Source: Chryseobacterium potabilaquae
Lineage (GTDB): Bacteria; Bacteroidota; Bacteroidia; Flavobacteriales; Weeksellaceae
Direction of reading: 5' to 3'
DNA length: 64,000 nucleotides
Assembly (NCBI RefSeq): GCF_902728265.1
Contig: NZ_CACVBR010000008.1
Coordinates: forward strand, 1-64,000
Numbering within the stretch: the stretch's first letter is position 1; every line of letters begins with the position of its first letter. This document shows, piece by piece, positions 43,268-52,063 of the stretch. The position numbers and the translations under genes are program-made. Below the pieces are notes generated by a model. It was not told the origin of the DNA and made no database searches. It saw only the letters and a list, made by a program, of their open reading frames with translations.

Positions 43268-44181
43268 AAACTTTACATTACACTCTTAGCGTATCCCTCA
43301 CTTTTTTATTATTAAGTTGTAAAAAAGACGGACAAAATAGTAATTTATCTCAAGATTCCCTTCTTTCAAAAAAAGAAGTGGTTATTCCGGAAATATATAA
43401 ACAGTATTATGGAATTTATACTGGGGATTTTGCAGGGAAAGAAAAAATGATTGATGAAGGCGACGGTTCTGAATATGAAGGTGAGATCAATAAAAGAATC
43501 TCTTTGAAAATTAATAGGATTACAAAAGACAGTGTATATGGCCAAAGTATTGTAAATGGCCATCAGCGTCCCTTTCAAGGTATTTTTAATGAGCCTACAA
43601 AGTCTTTCATTCTGGATGAGCCCGGTAATGATAATTCAGACGGTAGATTTGAAATAAAATTAAGTAATGATAGTCTGACAGGAAAATGGACCGCATATAA
43701 AAAATCCTTTGTAAAATCTTCTATCAAAACTTTAAAATTAACTAAAAAAGAGTTTGCTTACAATCCTAATTTCATGTTGGATGAAGATTCAAACTTGGTA
43801 GACTGGTCAAATCCAAAAGATTTTATCGAAAAATATACGGACGAAAGCACCGGTAAAATAGAAAGTTATACGACTCAAAAAAATAGAATCGCTTCTGATG
43901 CTATCTTCAAACTCAATGCCTCAAAACAAAAACTAACAGAAAAAGACCTTAAAAATCTAAGAAAATTAGATCTTGAGATTATTAAAAATGCCATCTTTGC
44001 AAGACATGGTTATTCCTTTAAAAAAGACACCTACCGGTATTTCTTTGAACAAACCGATTGGTATATCCCTGTTTCCAATAATGTAGATAAAGAGCTTTCC
44101 CCGATGGAAAAGGAAAATGTAGCTTTACTCAATCGTTTTATTCAATATGCAGAAGATAAATATGATAGTTTTGGAAGATAA
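43264..44181 (+). CDS. YARHG-domain lipoprotein
   Basis: 305 aa. Lipobox LLSC (Cys19) follows a short leader. The middle part is a small beta domain (KRISLKINRITKDSVYGQS, a pattern seen in bacterial surface lipoproteins). The C-terminal YARHG domain (about residues 225-300) is clear: LDLEIIKNAIFARHGYSF, then YFFEQTDWYIP and LLNRFI. YARHG domains are extracellular and of unknown function. Coupled to the DUF2306 gene. Confidence 0.88.
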   Translation: MKTLHYTLSVSLTFLLLSCKKDGQNSNLSQDSLLSKKEVVIPEIYKQYYGIYTGDFAGKEKMIDEGDGSEYEGEINKRISLKINRITKDSVYGQSIVNGHQRPFQGIFNEPTKSFILDEPGNDNSDGRFEIKLSNDSLTGKWTAYKKSFVKSSIKTLKLTKKEFAYNPNFMLDEDSNLVDWSNPKDFIEKYTDESTGKIESYTTQKNRIASDAIFKLNASKQKLTEKDLKNLRKLDLEIIKNAIFARHGYSFKKDTYRYFFEQTDWYIPVSNNVDKELSPMEKENVALLNRFIQYAEDKYDSFGR

Positions 44182-44592
44182 TCAATCCACGCGTATTAAT
44201 TTCAATTCTTTCATTTTTATAAAAAAATATAGCAATAAACATCCTACAGCATAGCACAAAATATCGATCCAAGAAAAAGAGTTTCCAATAATAATATACA
44301 TTAGGCTTCCTTTGTGGAAGCCCATTTTTTCCGCAATATTGAAATATTGTGCGAACTCTACTAAACAGGAAAAAACAAAAATTCCAACAATGAGTTTTTG
44401 ATTATTTGTTACAAAAAAGCTTTTTATCAAAGTATAGATTAGCATCACAACTATTACATCTCCAAGATAAGCTCTTACGAAAAAAACATGTTTCAGTACA
44501 GTAGCAATTAAAACTTCTATTATAAAGATGATTACTGATATAAGTAAATATCTTAAACTCAATTTATATTTCATCATTGTATTTTTTAACAT
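44182..44592 (-). CDS. DUF2809 small membrane protein
   Basis: 136 aa (ATG 44592; ATG at the MMKYK position is possible). Four membrane helices with the DUF2809 features FVRAYLGDVIVVMLIYTLIKSFF, CLVEFAQYFNI and GNSFSWIDILCYAVGCLL; the last recalls VanZ-like proteins. Function unknown. It is convergent and directly adjacent to the YARHG gene, and lies downstream of the terminator of the redoxin gene. Confidence 0.85.
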   Translation of the reverse strand: MLKNTMMKYKLSLRYLLISVIIFIIEVLIATVLKHVFFVRAYLGDVIVVMLIYTLIKSFFVTNNQKLIVGIFVFSCLVEFAQYFNIAEKMGFHKGSLMYIIIGNSFSWIDILCYAVGCLLLYFFIKMKELKLIRVD

Positions 44593-44593
44593 A

Positions 44594-44625
44594 AAAAATC
44601 GGTATCTTTTGAATACCGATTTTAT
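44594..44625 (-). terminator. Terminator of the TlpA/redoxin pair
   Basis: An 11-bp stem AAAATCGGTAT / ATACCGATTTT with a 7-base loop, just after the stop of the redoxin gene. Confidence 0.7.
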
Positions 44626-44635
44626 TAAGAATCCG

Positions 44636-45292
44636 TTATTTCTTTACCTTCACCGTGCATCCAATAGCAACAGTTTTAGTCGTTTTTATTGGTTCTCCTT
44701 TAATTAAGGAATTTAATGCGTCTTGAGCATAATATTCTGATACGTCATTTGGATTATCATAATTATTATCAATAGCTCCAATATATTTCACTATATTTTT
44801 TTCATTTTCTTTTTGAATGATAAATACATGTGGAGTTTTTGTTGCTCCGTATTGAGGAAAAATCTTTTGGCCCTCATCTACCAAATAAGGAAAAGTAATT
44901 TTTTTTTCTTTTGCTCTTTCTATCATTTGTAGATATCCATCTTCTGGTTGCACATTTGGATCATTCGGATTAATTGCCACAACAGGATAACCTAGTGATT
45001 TATACTTTTTATCCAGCTCAATAATTCGATCTTCATATTTTTTTGCGTATGGACAATGATTACACGTGAAAATTACAATAAACCCTTTCGCACTTTTAAA
45101 ATCGCTTAAGGAAACCATTTTTCCGTCTACATTTTTCAACTTAAAATCTGTTGCCTCATCTCCTACTTCATACCCTTTTAAATTCAAACCCTTTTCTTTC
45201 TTGAAACATCTTCCTTCTTTACTTATATTGTTGAAACTCATTAATCCCGTTCCAACAATAAATACTATTAATAAAATTTTTAAATTTTTCAT
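44636..45292 (-). CDS. Exported redoxin-family protein with CxxC
   Basis: 218 aa. An N-terminal hydrophobic leader (MKNLKILLIVFIVGTGLMSF) sends it to the periplasm. The AhpC/TSA-like thioredoxin fold is seen in DFKLKNVDGKMVSLSDF and the CxxC motif in FTCNHCPYAKKYEDR, then VAINPNDPNVQPEDG and GATKTPHVFII (cis-Pro). The CNHCPYA form is typical of a thioredoxin-family subgroup annotated as redoxins, of unknown substrate. It follows the TlpA-like gene by 15 bases. Confidence 0.88.
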   Translation of the reverse strand: MKNLKILLIVFIVGTGLMSFNNISKEGRCFKKEKGLNLKGYEVGDEATDFKLKNVDGKMVSLSDFKSAKGFIVIFTCNHCPYAKKYEDRIIELDKKYKSLGYPVVAINPNDPNVQPEDGYLQMIERAKEKKITFPYLVDEGQKIFPQYGATKTPHVFIIQKENEKNIVKYIGAIDNNYDNPNDVSEYYAQDALNSLIKGEPIKTTKTVAIGCTVKVKK

Positions 45293-45307
45293 AGAGTTTT
45301 TATATGA

Positions 45308-45787
45308 TTATAAATATTTTACAATTATATCTTTCAATTCTTCTTTACTCATTTCTCCATCATTAAAATATACTTTCTCCCCATTCTTATAAAAAAGGGT
45401 TACTGGGATATTTCCATCCCAAGATTTTTCAAATTTGGGAATCCAGGTATTCATTCGCTTAATATCATCCAATAAAAGAACTTCTGTTGTAATATTTTTA
45501 CTTTTAATAAATTTTATAACTCTTTCTTTATCCACTAATCTATCCAATGACACTAAGATCATTTTAAACCGTGGATCATCAGCATATTTTTTATTGACTT
45601 CCATAAAATCAGGAAGCTCTTTCACACAGGGAGCACAAGTTGTAGACCAAAAATTCACTACCAAAAACTTATCCTTTACAATCCGTTTTTCTAGTTCTTC
45701 ATATTTTAATGCAATCACCGATGTTTGTTGTGCATTGGAAATAGAGAAAATCCATAATACGAGCAGAGTCGTGATAAAATTCTTCAT
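45308..45787 (-). CDS. TlpA-like thiol-disulfide oxidoreductase
   Basis: 159 aa from ATG 45787 (a TTG two codons upstream is in frame). Signal peptide to about residue 19 (SISNAQQ). Thioredoxin fold with the CxxC motif in WSTTCAPCVKELPDF, and the cis-proline region GNIPVTLFY. TlpA/ResA-type proteins reduce disulfides in the periplasm, for example in cytochrome c maturation; the partner here is not evident. First gene of the pair with the redoxin. Confidence 0.88.
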   Translation of the reverse strand: MKNFITTLLVLWIFSISNAQQTSVIALKYEELEKRIVKDKFLVVNFWSTTCAPCVKELPDFMEVNKKYADDPRFKMILVSLDRLVDKERVIKFIKSKNITTEVLLLDDIKRMNTWIPKFEKSWDGNIPVTLFYKNGEKVYFNDGEMSKEELKDIIVKYL

Positions 45788-45790
45788 ACT

Positions 45791-45798
45791 CAAAAATA
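45791..45798 (-). promoter_or_regulatory. Candidate -7 box (TATTTTTG) abutting the TlpA-like start codon
   Basis: It matches TAnnTTTG on the minus strand but ends only 3 bases before ATG 45787, so the mRNA would be leaderless if the box is used. No TTG -33 element. Confidence 0.3.
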
Positions 45799-45904
45799 AA
45801 AAAAGTATTTGTTAATCTGACTATTATATTTTTTTTAAGAAAAAATTATAGTTAGGTGCTTTTTTTGCTGCATTAAAAACAACTAAAATATTACTAGATA
45901 ATCC

Positions 45905-46351
45905 ATGAAAAAATTGTTTTTATTTTTAAGCCTTTTATTGACGGTTTCTCTATTTGCACAACAAACAGATACATTAAGTATTAGCACACCCATAAACGCT
46001 GATTTTCCGGATTATGAATTTTTGAAAACTAAAATGAAATTAGATGATGTTTTCGTACAAGCCGATACTGCTCCGGAATATCCTGGAGGTAAAAGTGCTT
46101 TTCAACGAAATTTTGCCGAAAAGATGGATATTATCAGTATAAAGGACAATAAAATAAATACACGTGTTTATTTTATTATAGAAAAAAATGGATATGTAAG
46201 GTATGTATCGGCTCTGGGAGATGATAAAAAACATGCCCAAGCTGCTGAACTAGCAATCAGAAGGATGTTCGTTCGATGGAAGCCGGCCATGATTAACAAT
46301 CAACCGGTCCGATTTCTTTATACATTCCCTTTATCCCTAAAAAAATATTAG
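45905..46351 (+). CDS. Periplasmic TonB C-terminal-domain protein
   Basis: 148 aa with a signal peptide (MKKLFLFLSLLLTVSLFAQ) in place of a TonB membrane anchor. The C-terminal domain has the Bacteroidota TonB-like form: PEYPGGKSAFQRNFAEKM, TRVYFIIEKNGYVRYVSAL, and a final NNQPVRFLYTFPLSLKK. Without a membrane helix and a Pro-rich linker it cannot itself be an energy transducer; such free domains are common in Bacteroidota and their role is unclear. Confidence 0.82.
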   Translation: MKKLFLFLSLLLTVSLFAQQTDTLSISTPINADFPDYEFLKTKMKLDDVFVQADTAPEYPGGKSAFQRNFAEKMDIISIKDNKINTRVYFIIEKNGYVRYVSALGDDKKHAQAAELAIRRMFVRWKPAMINNQPVRFLYTFPLSLKKY

Positions 46352-46367
46352 TAAGAAGCGGAGGATA

Positions 46368-48956
46368 TTATCCTCCTATCATCTTCTTGATTGCATTCAA
46401 TTTCATTAAAGCTTCAATGGGAGTTAAAGTATTAATGTCAATTTTGGTTAGCTCTTCTCTAATATTTTCAAGCACAGGATCATCCAATTGGAAAAATGAA
46501 AGCTGCATATTTTCTTCCGTCACCCTTTTGATACTTTCTCCCGCTCCTCCACTTTGTGTACGAGTTGCTTCTAAGGTTTTTAATATCTCATTTGCTCTAT
46601 TAACTACTTTTGGAGGCATGCCTGCCAATTTTGCCACATGAATACCAAAACTATGTTCACTTCCACCCGGAAGCAGTTTTCTTAAGAAAATAATATTCCC
46701 TTTATTTTCTTGGATTGAAACATGGAAATTTTTTACCCTTTCAAAATTCAGGGTCATTTCATTAAGTTCATGATAATGAGTCGCAAATAATGTTTTGGAT
46801 TGCGTAGGGTGTTGATGCAAATATTCTGCAATTGCCCAAGCAATAGATACTCCATCATATGTAGAAGTTCCCCTGCCAATTTCATCTAAAAGAATCAAAC
46901 TCCTCTCTGAAATATTATTTAGAATATTAGCCGCTTCATTCATTTCTACCATAAATGTGGATTCTCCGGCAGAAATATTATCCGTAGCTCCTACCCTAGT
47001 AAAAATCTTATCTAAAACTCCAATTTCTGCATATTTAGCTGGAACAAAGCTCCCAATTTGTGCCAAAAGGCATACTATTGCAGTTTGACGAAGAATCGCT
47101 GACTTACCCGCCATATTCGGTCCAGTGACCATGATAATTTGTTGAGAATCTTTATCTAAAAAGATATCATTTGGAATATACTTTTCTCCTAATGGGAGTG
47201 CATTTTCAATGATTGGATGTCTTGCTTCTTTTAAATCAATAGCATAACCTTCATTTAAAACAGGCTTAGTATAGCTTTCAGAAACAGCTAATTCGGATAA
47301 TCCGGCTGCTACATCCAACTGCGCAATAATATGAGAATTTTCTTGAATCTGATCTATATAAATCATTGCCTCAGTACAGACATTTTTATAGAGTTCATTT
47401 TCTAAAACACTTATTTTTTCCTCAGCTCCTAGAATCTGATTTTCATACTCCTTTAATTCCTCTGTGATGTAGCGCTCGGCATTAACCAAGGTTTGCTTTC
47501 GAACCCAATCATCGGGTACTTTATCTTTATGTGTATTTCGGACTTCAATGAAATAACCAAACACATTATTAAAATCAATTTTAAGACTGCTAATTCCCGT
47601 TCTCTCGATTTCCCTTTGGCACATTTCATCTAGGAAACCACGCCCTTTACTTTGAAGTCCTCTCAGTCTATCCAATTCGTCAGAAACCCCTTCTTTAATC
47701 GTATTTCCCTTAGCAATACTTACAGGGAGTTCTTCATTCAAATGGCTTTGCAAGAATTTTATCAGCTCTTCCAGATCATATAATGGTTCAAGCCAAGTTA
47801 AAACCTCAGCATGAGGCTGTATTAAAGATTTAATCTTATGAATATTGATCAAACTCTGACGAAGGTACCCAAACTCCTTAGGAGATATCTTTTCTGCCGC
47901 TAATTTCCCCATGAGTCTGTCTAAATCAGAAATTGACTTTAAGAGTTGACAAATTTCATATTTTAAATGGTCGTTTTCATTCAAAAAATCAATCAAAGAA
48001 AGTCTCCTGCTAATTTCATTTACCGATTTTAAAGGTAAAATTATTCTCCTTCTCAATAGTCTTCCTCCCATCGGAGTAGAGGTTTTATCAATAATATCCA
48101 ACAAAGATTTACCTTGTGGATTGCTTGGATAAACAACTTCAAGGTTTCTCAATGTAAAATTATCCATCATAAGGAAATCTTCCTGTGGAATAATCTGAAT
48201 TTTTGTAATATGAGAAAGTAAATTGTGGTGAGTATCTTCAACTAAATAGGCAAAAATAGCACCGGCTGCTGTAATGGCAAGCTCCAAATTTTCAACACCA
48301 AATCCTTTTAAAGAATTTGTTTTAAAATGGTTTGTAAGCTTCTCTTGGGCAAATGTATACTGATATGCCCAATCCTCTAGCTTGAACGCATTTTTATTTT
48401 TTAGCTGCTCCGGGATTTGAACACTTCTTTGATAAATAATTTCACTGGGATCAAATGTATTTACAATATGAAGTAGTTTTTCTAAATTTCCTTCACTTAC
48501 CAAAAATTCACCTGTGGAAATATCCACTAGGGCCATCCCATATTTTTCTTTTTGCTTATGAAGGGAAAGTAAAAAGTTATTCTTTTTTGAGGTTAAAACC
48601 TGATCATTAAAAGTAACCCCTGGAGTAACTAATTCCGTAACCCCTCTTTTTACAATACCTTTAACCATTTTAGGATCTTCGAGCTGATCGCAAATAGCAA
48701 CTCTCATTCCTGCCCTTACTAATTTGGGTAAATAGGAATCTATAGAATGATGGGGGAATCCAGCAAGCTCAATATGCCCTTCTCCATTATTCCTTTTGGT
48801 AAGAACAATTCCAAGAATATGAGCTGTCTTAACTGCATCTTGCCCAAATGTTTCGTAAAAGTCTCCTACTCTGAATAATAAAAGTGCATCAGGATATTTT
48901 GATTTAATAGTATTATACTGCGTCATTAACGGAGTTTCTTTCTTCGCCTTTGCCAT
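46368..48956 (-). CDS. mutS: DNA mismatch repair protein MutS
   Basis: 862 aa, full length. N-terminal mismatch-recognition domain with LLFRVGDFYETFGQDA (the F-x-E motif), then the connector and lever domains, and the C-terminal ATPase with Walker A GPNMAGKSA, the conserved STFMVEMNEAANIL, Walker B LLDEIGRGTSTYDG and ATHYHEL. It binds mismatches and starts repair with MutL. Monocistronic in this window. Confidence 0.98.
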   Translation of the reverse strand: MAKAKKETPLMTQYNTIKSKYPDALLLFRVGDFYETFGQDAVKTAHILGIVLTKRNNGEGHIELAGFPHHSIDSYLPKLVRAGMRVAICDQLEDPKMVKGIVKRGVTELVTPGVTFNDQVLTSKKNNFLLSLHKQKEKYGMALVDISTGEFLVSEGNLEKLLHIVNTFDPSEIIYQRSVQIPEQLKNKNAFKLEDWAYQYTFAQEKLTNHFKTNSLKGFGVENLELAITAAGAIFAYLVEDTHHNLLSHITKIQIIPQEDFLMMDNFTLRNLEVVYPSNPQGKSLLDIIDKTSTPMGGRLLRRRIILPLKSVNEISRRLSLIDFLNENDHLKYEICQLLKSISDLDRLMGKLAAEKISPKEFGYLRQSLINIHKIKSLIQPHAEVLTWLEPLYDLEELIKFLQSHLNEELPVSIAKGNTIKEGVSDELDRLRGLQSKGRGFLDEMCQREIERTGISSLKIDFNNVFGYFIEVRNTHKDKVPDDWVRKQTLVNAERYITEELKEYENQILGAEEKISVLENELYKNVCTEAMIYIDQIQENSHIIAQLDVAAGLSELAVSESYTKPVLNEGYAIDLKEARHPIIENALPLGEKYIPNDIFLDKDSQQIIMVTGPNMAGKSAILRQTAIVCLLAQIGSFVPAKYAEIGVLDKIFTRVGATDNISAGESTFMVEMNEAANILNNISERSLILLDEIGRGTSTYDGVSIAWAIAEYLHQHPTQSKTLFATHYHELNEMTLNFERVKNFHVSIQENKGNIIFLRKLLPGGSEHSFGIHVAKLAGMPPKVVNRANEILKTLEATRTQSGGAGESIKRVTEENMQLSFFQLDDPVLENIREELTKIDINTLTPIEALMKLNAIKKMIGG

Positions 48957-49481
48957 TAAAATGTGTTCTTAAATTTGGGGTCGTAAAAGTAAGAAATAAA
49001 ATAGAACGATTAAAATCCTTAAAAAAAACCGCATATCCATAATTGAAAAAAAAATTCATTGAAAATTATTTTTATCATTATTTTTTATTCATTCACAAGG
49101 AACCTTATCCTATTCTTACCCTCCTATTTCTGAATACCTTAATTACTCTTATAATTTTTCACTAGTTAAAAATAATCTACATTATTTAGGATTATATGAC
49201 ATAAAAACATTTAGAAAATAAATATTTTTCCTTTTGAAATAATTATTATAAAAATTTTCTTTACTTATATTATTGACAATATCTATCTCTTTAATAATCA
49301 TTCCGTTTTGACTTTTTTAACGAATAAAAATAACTCCTTTTTATATCTTATAAAAATTTAACCCTATTTCGCTGACAGCACTCTCATATATCCTCCATTT
49401 TATTACCATGGGTATATATGAACTTGTGTCTTAAATAAATCTAAAAATTTATATTTGCAAGATTGATAGTATTTAAGATTT
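48957..49481. other. Gene-free stretch of 525 bases between mutS and the bestrophin gene
   Basis: Divergent intergenic region, very AT-rich, no coding frame, no clear hairpin. It holds the promoter candidate for the bestrophin gene at its end and a -7-like TACTTTTA near the mutS start. Confidence 0.5.
49424..49457 (+). promoter_or_regulatory. Candidate promoter of the bestrophin gene (TTG-N23-TATATTTG)
   Basis: TTG at 49424-49426 and TATATTTG at 49450-49457, 24 bases before the start codon. The spacer of 23 is at the upper end of the range. Confidence 0.4.
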
Positions 49482-50354
49482 ATGAGAGCATATAATACCA
49501 AACATTTCCTAAAAATACTCTTTAGTTTACACAAAAGTGATACTTTAAAAATTCTATTTCCGACTATGATATTAGTGGGTGTATACTCCTATGGTATTGC
49601 TTACATCGAATTGGAGTATTTGCACTTAACATCCAAATCAAAAGTAAGTAATGTCGGAATGATTCATTCTTTACTTGGTTTTGTTCTTTCTTTACTCCTG
49701 GTTTTCAGAACCAATACTGCTTATGATAGATGGTGGGAAGGCAGAAAACTCTGGGGAAAGTTGGTAAATGATACCCGAAATTTTGCCATCAAAATTAATT
49801 TAATCTTAGGAGATGACGTTCATACAGCTAAACAAATAGCAAGGCTCTTAAAATTTTTCCCTCATTTTCTAGCAAAACATTTATCAAAAGAATCAACAAG
49901 GTTAGCATTGGATGAAGACTATTCTGAAATCGAAAAGTCTTTGAAACATCATGGTCCAAGTGAAATTGTCATCCTTTTGACACATAAGTTAAATCATTTA
50001 AAAAAAGAAGGAAAAATCTCCGACATTGAAATGGTTTATTTAGATACTCAGCTTTCAGGCTTTTTGGATGTGTGTGGTGGTTGTGAAAGAATTAAGAATA
50101 CGCCAATACCCTATTCCTATTCATCCTTCGTAAAGAAGTTTATTATTTTGTACGTACTTGCTTTACCTATTGCCTATGTAATTAACATTGGCCTTTTTAT
50201 GGTCCCCCTTACTGTTTTTGTATATTACGTATTGATGAGCTTAGAGCTTATTGCCGAAGAAATTGAAGATCCTTTCAATAATGATGAAAATGATATTCCT
50301 ATGGAAACTATTGCTCAAAATATCGAAAGAAATGTACATCAAATCCTAGGATAA
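49482..50354 (+). CDS. Bestrophin-like ion channel (UPF0187 family)
   Basis: 290 aa. Membrane helices near residues 20-45 and 55-75, and again near 205-250. Family motifs: HSLLGFVLSLLLVFRTNTAYDRWWEGRKLWG and the C-terminal ELIAEEIEDPFNNDENDIP, the acidic cluster found in bestrophins. Bacterial members form pentameric cation channels (the Klebsiella protein conducts Na+). Physiological role unknown. A hairpin 43 bases downstream may mark the end of the transcript. Confidence 0.92.
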   Translation: MRAYNTKHFLKILFSLHKSDTLKILFPTMILVGVYSYGIAYIELEYLHLTSKSKVSNVGMIHSLLGFVLSLLLVFRTNTAYDRWWEGRKLWGKLVNDTRNFAIKINLILGDDVHTAKQIARLLKFFPHFLAKHLSKESTRLALDEDYSEIEKSLKHHGPSEIVILLTHKLNHLKKEGKISDIEMVYLDTQLSGFLDVCGGCERIKNTPIPYSYSSFVKKFIILYVLALPIAYVINIGLFMVPLTVFVYYVLMSLELIAEEIEDPFNNDENDIPMETIAQNIERNVHQILG

Positions 50355-50692
50355 AATAAATAGTTTTCTTTATTTAACCCTTCTTGTTTATTTTGCTTCT
50401 AACAATAGCATGTTAGAATCCTACTAAGAAGAAAGAAAGGTCATTTTATAAAAAAGTAAAGGTAAAACAATATATTTCATCTTTTTATAATGTATTTAGC
50501 CCCTCCTTTCCCATTTTTAATGATAAATTCTGTAAATTGCATAATAAAAGAATAGCTTTTAGAAAAATGAAGGACCTATTCTTTCAGACAAATCTACTTG
50601 ATGAAGTTAATAAATAATGTAAATGCATAATCCAGCTTCTTACAAGCTGAAAAATAGAAAAGAAAAGATATTAATCTCTACAAAACAACACA
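50355..50692. other. Gene-free stretch of 338 bases before the TrmH-family gene
   Basis: It holds an 8-bp hairpin TTCTAACA/TGTTAGAA (50397-50418) without a T run, and a 6-bp hairpin CAGCTT/AAGCTG about 50 bases before the next start. No coding frame or promoter box that I can support. Confidence 0.5.
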
Positions 50693-51223
50693 TTGGTACA
50701 AAAATTAAAACTAGAGGAACTCAATAGAATAGATATAGAAACATTCAAAAAAGTTGAAAAAATACCCTTGATTATTATTTTAGATAATATCCGAAGTATG
50801 CATAATGTGGGAGCAACTTTTAGAACAGCAGATGCATTTCTCATTGAAAAGATAATTATCTGTGGAATTACCCCTCAACCACCTCATCGGGAAATTCACA
50901 AAGCAGCCTTAGGGGCTACGGAAAGTGTAGACTGGACCTATGAAAGTGATATTAATAAAGCCATTGATGAGTTAAAAAGCAAAAATTACCGAATCATTGG
51001 AATAGAGCAAACAACAAACAGCCAAATGATCACAGATTTTTCAATAGAAAAGTCTGAAAAATATGCCCTTATTTTAGGAAATGAAGTAGATGGAATTAGC
51101 GATGAAGCACTGCCTAATATTGATTGTTTTATCGAGATACCACAGCTAGGAACAAAACACTCCTTGAATGTGAGTATTTGTGGCGGAATTGTCATGTGGG
51201 AATTTGCAAAGGCTTTAAAATAA
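50693..51223 (+). CDS. TrmH/SpoU family RNA 2'-O-methyltransferase
   Basis: 176 aa. SPOUT knot motifs: IILDNIRSMHNVGATFRTADAF (motif 1, catalytic Arg), ALILGNEVDGISDEAL (motif 2) and IPQLGTKHSLNVSICGGIVMWEF (motif 3). It methylates a ribose 2'-OH in tRNA or rRNA; the position cannot be told. The start is a TTG at 50693 (MVQKLKLEEL); there is no in-frame ATG upstream, and the first internal ATG (MHNVGA) would cut into motif 1, so TTG is real. Confidence 0.9.
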   Translation: MVQKLKLEELNRIDIETFKKVEKIPLIIILDNIRSMHNVGATFRTADAFLIEKIIICGITPQPPHREIHKAALGATESVDWTYESDINKAIDELKSKNYRIIGIEQTTNSQMITDFSIEKSEKYALILGNEVDGISDEALPNIDCFIEIPQLGTKHSLNVSICGGIVMWEFAKALK

Positions 51224-51224
51224 A

Positions 51225-51256
51225 AAACTGCATGTGTCCAATAGACAGTGCAGTTT
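51225..51256 (+). terminator. Terminator of the TrmH-family gene
   Basis: An 8-bp stem AAACTGCA / TGCAGTTT, with an inner TGTC/GACA, directly after the stop codon. Confidence 0.55.
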
Positions 51257-51410
51257 GAAATAAATCTAATAAAAAGTAAAAATGAAAGGCGACAAAGATA
51301 CTTTTTTTTTCATCACAAACAAATTTTAAAATAGCTTTTTAAAAGATTGAACGAAAAAAAAGATGTCATTTCCAGAAAAAATTTAATATAATTTTTTATA
51401 AATTAGCACA

Positions 51411-52061
51411 ATGTTTATTAAAGACTATATCTCAAAAGATTTCCCATGCTTGAGTTTGACTGACTCTATAGAAGCAGCAAGGGATTTGTTAGAAGACTTT
51501 GGATATACTCATGTTTTCGTCAAAAAATCTCACCATTTTTATGGAGCACTTGCTCAAGATTTTTTGTACGAAGAAGAAGGCACATTAAAGGATTTAGAAC
51601 ATCAAATCGAGCGTTTTGCAATTCTTGATGACAACAATATTTTAGATAGTATTCGTTTGTTCTATACTTTCAATGCGAATGTAATTCCGGTAATCAATAA
51701 AAATGAAAAATATTTAGGATATATTACCTGTGACGATATTTTTCAGGATTTATCAAAATATCCTTTGTTCTCAGAATCGGGAGCAATTCTTACTATAGAA
51801 ACATCTGCAAGGAAATATTCTATGACAGAAATTGCGAATATTGTTGAGAGCAATAATTCAAAATTTTATGGAAGCTTCATTAGCTTCATGTCGGACGAAG
51901 TGATTCGCGTTACTCTAAAAATAAGCAACGAAAACCTCAGCTCAATAGATGCCACTTTTGATCGATATGATTATAGAATAGTCCAAAAATATTATTCGGA
52001 TGAAAAGGCGGATTTGTTCAAAGACCGATTCGGATTTTTCCAAAAATTCATAGAAATTTAA
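51411..52061 (+). CDS. CBS-domain protein
   Basis: 216 aa. Two CBS motifs in the N-terminal half: FPCLSLTDSIEAARDLLEDFG..HVFV and the second around SIRLFYTFNANVIPVIN..YLGYITCDDIF. The C-terminal part (about 130-216) looks like an ACT-like fold (ILTIETSARKYSMTEIANIVESNN). CBS pairs bind adenine nucleotides and regulate partners. It ends 2 bases before nadK, so it is probably co-transcribed; a regulatory link to NAD kinase is possible but unproven. Confidence 0.85.
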   Translation: MFIKDYISKDFPCLSLTDSIEAARDLLEDFGYTHVFVKKSHHFYGALAQDFLYEEEGTLKDLEHQIERFAILDDNNILDSIRLFYTFNANVIPVINKNEKYLGYITCDDIFQDLSKYPLFSESGAILTIETSARKYSMTEIANIVESNNSKFYGSFISFMSDEVIRVTLKISNENLSSIDATFDRYDYRIVQKYYSDEKADLFKDRFGFFQKFIEI

Positions 52062-52063
52062 GT

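Noticed and set aside
45066-45392. Plus-strand frame of 108 aa over the redoxin and TlpA-like genes.
   Set aside because: Composition (Pro/Phe/Leu/Ser) is that of an antisense shadow, and both opposing genes have clear catalytic motifs.
48957-49481. Possible tRNA or small RNA in the gaps of 300 bases or more.
   Set aside because: I looked for cloverleaf-like GC-rich segments and CCA-type ends in all the long gaps and saw none; they are uniformly AT-rich.
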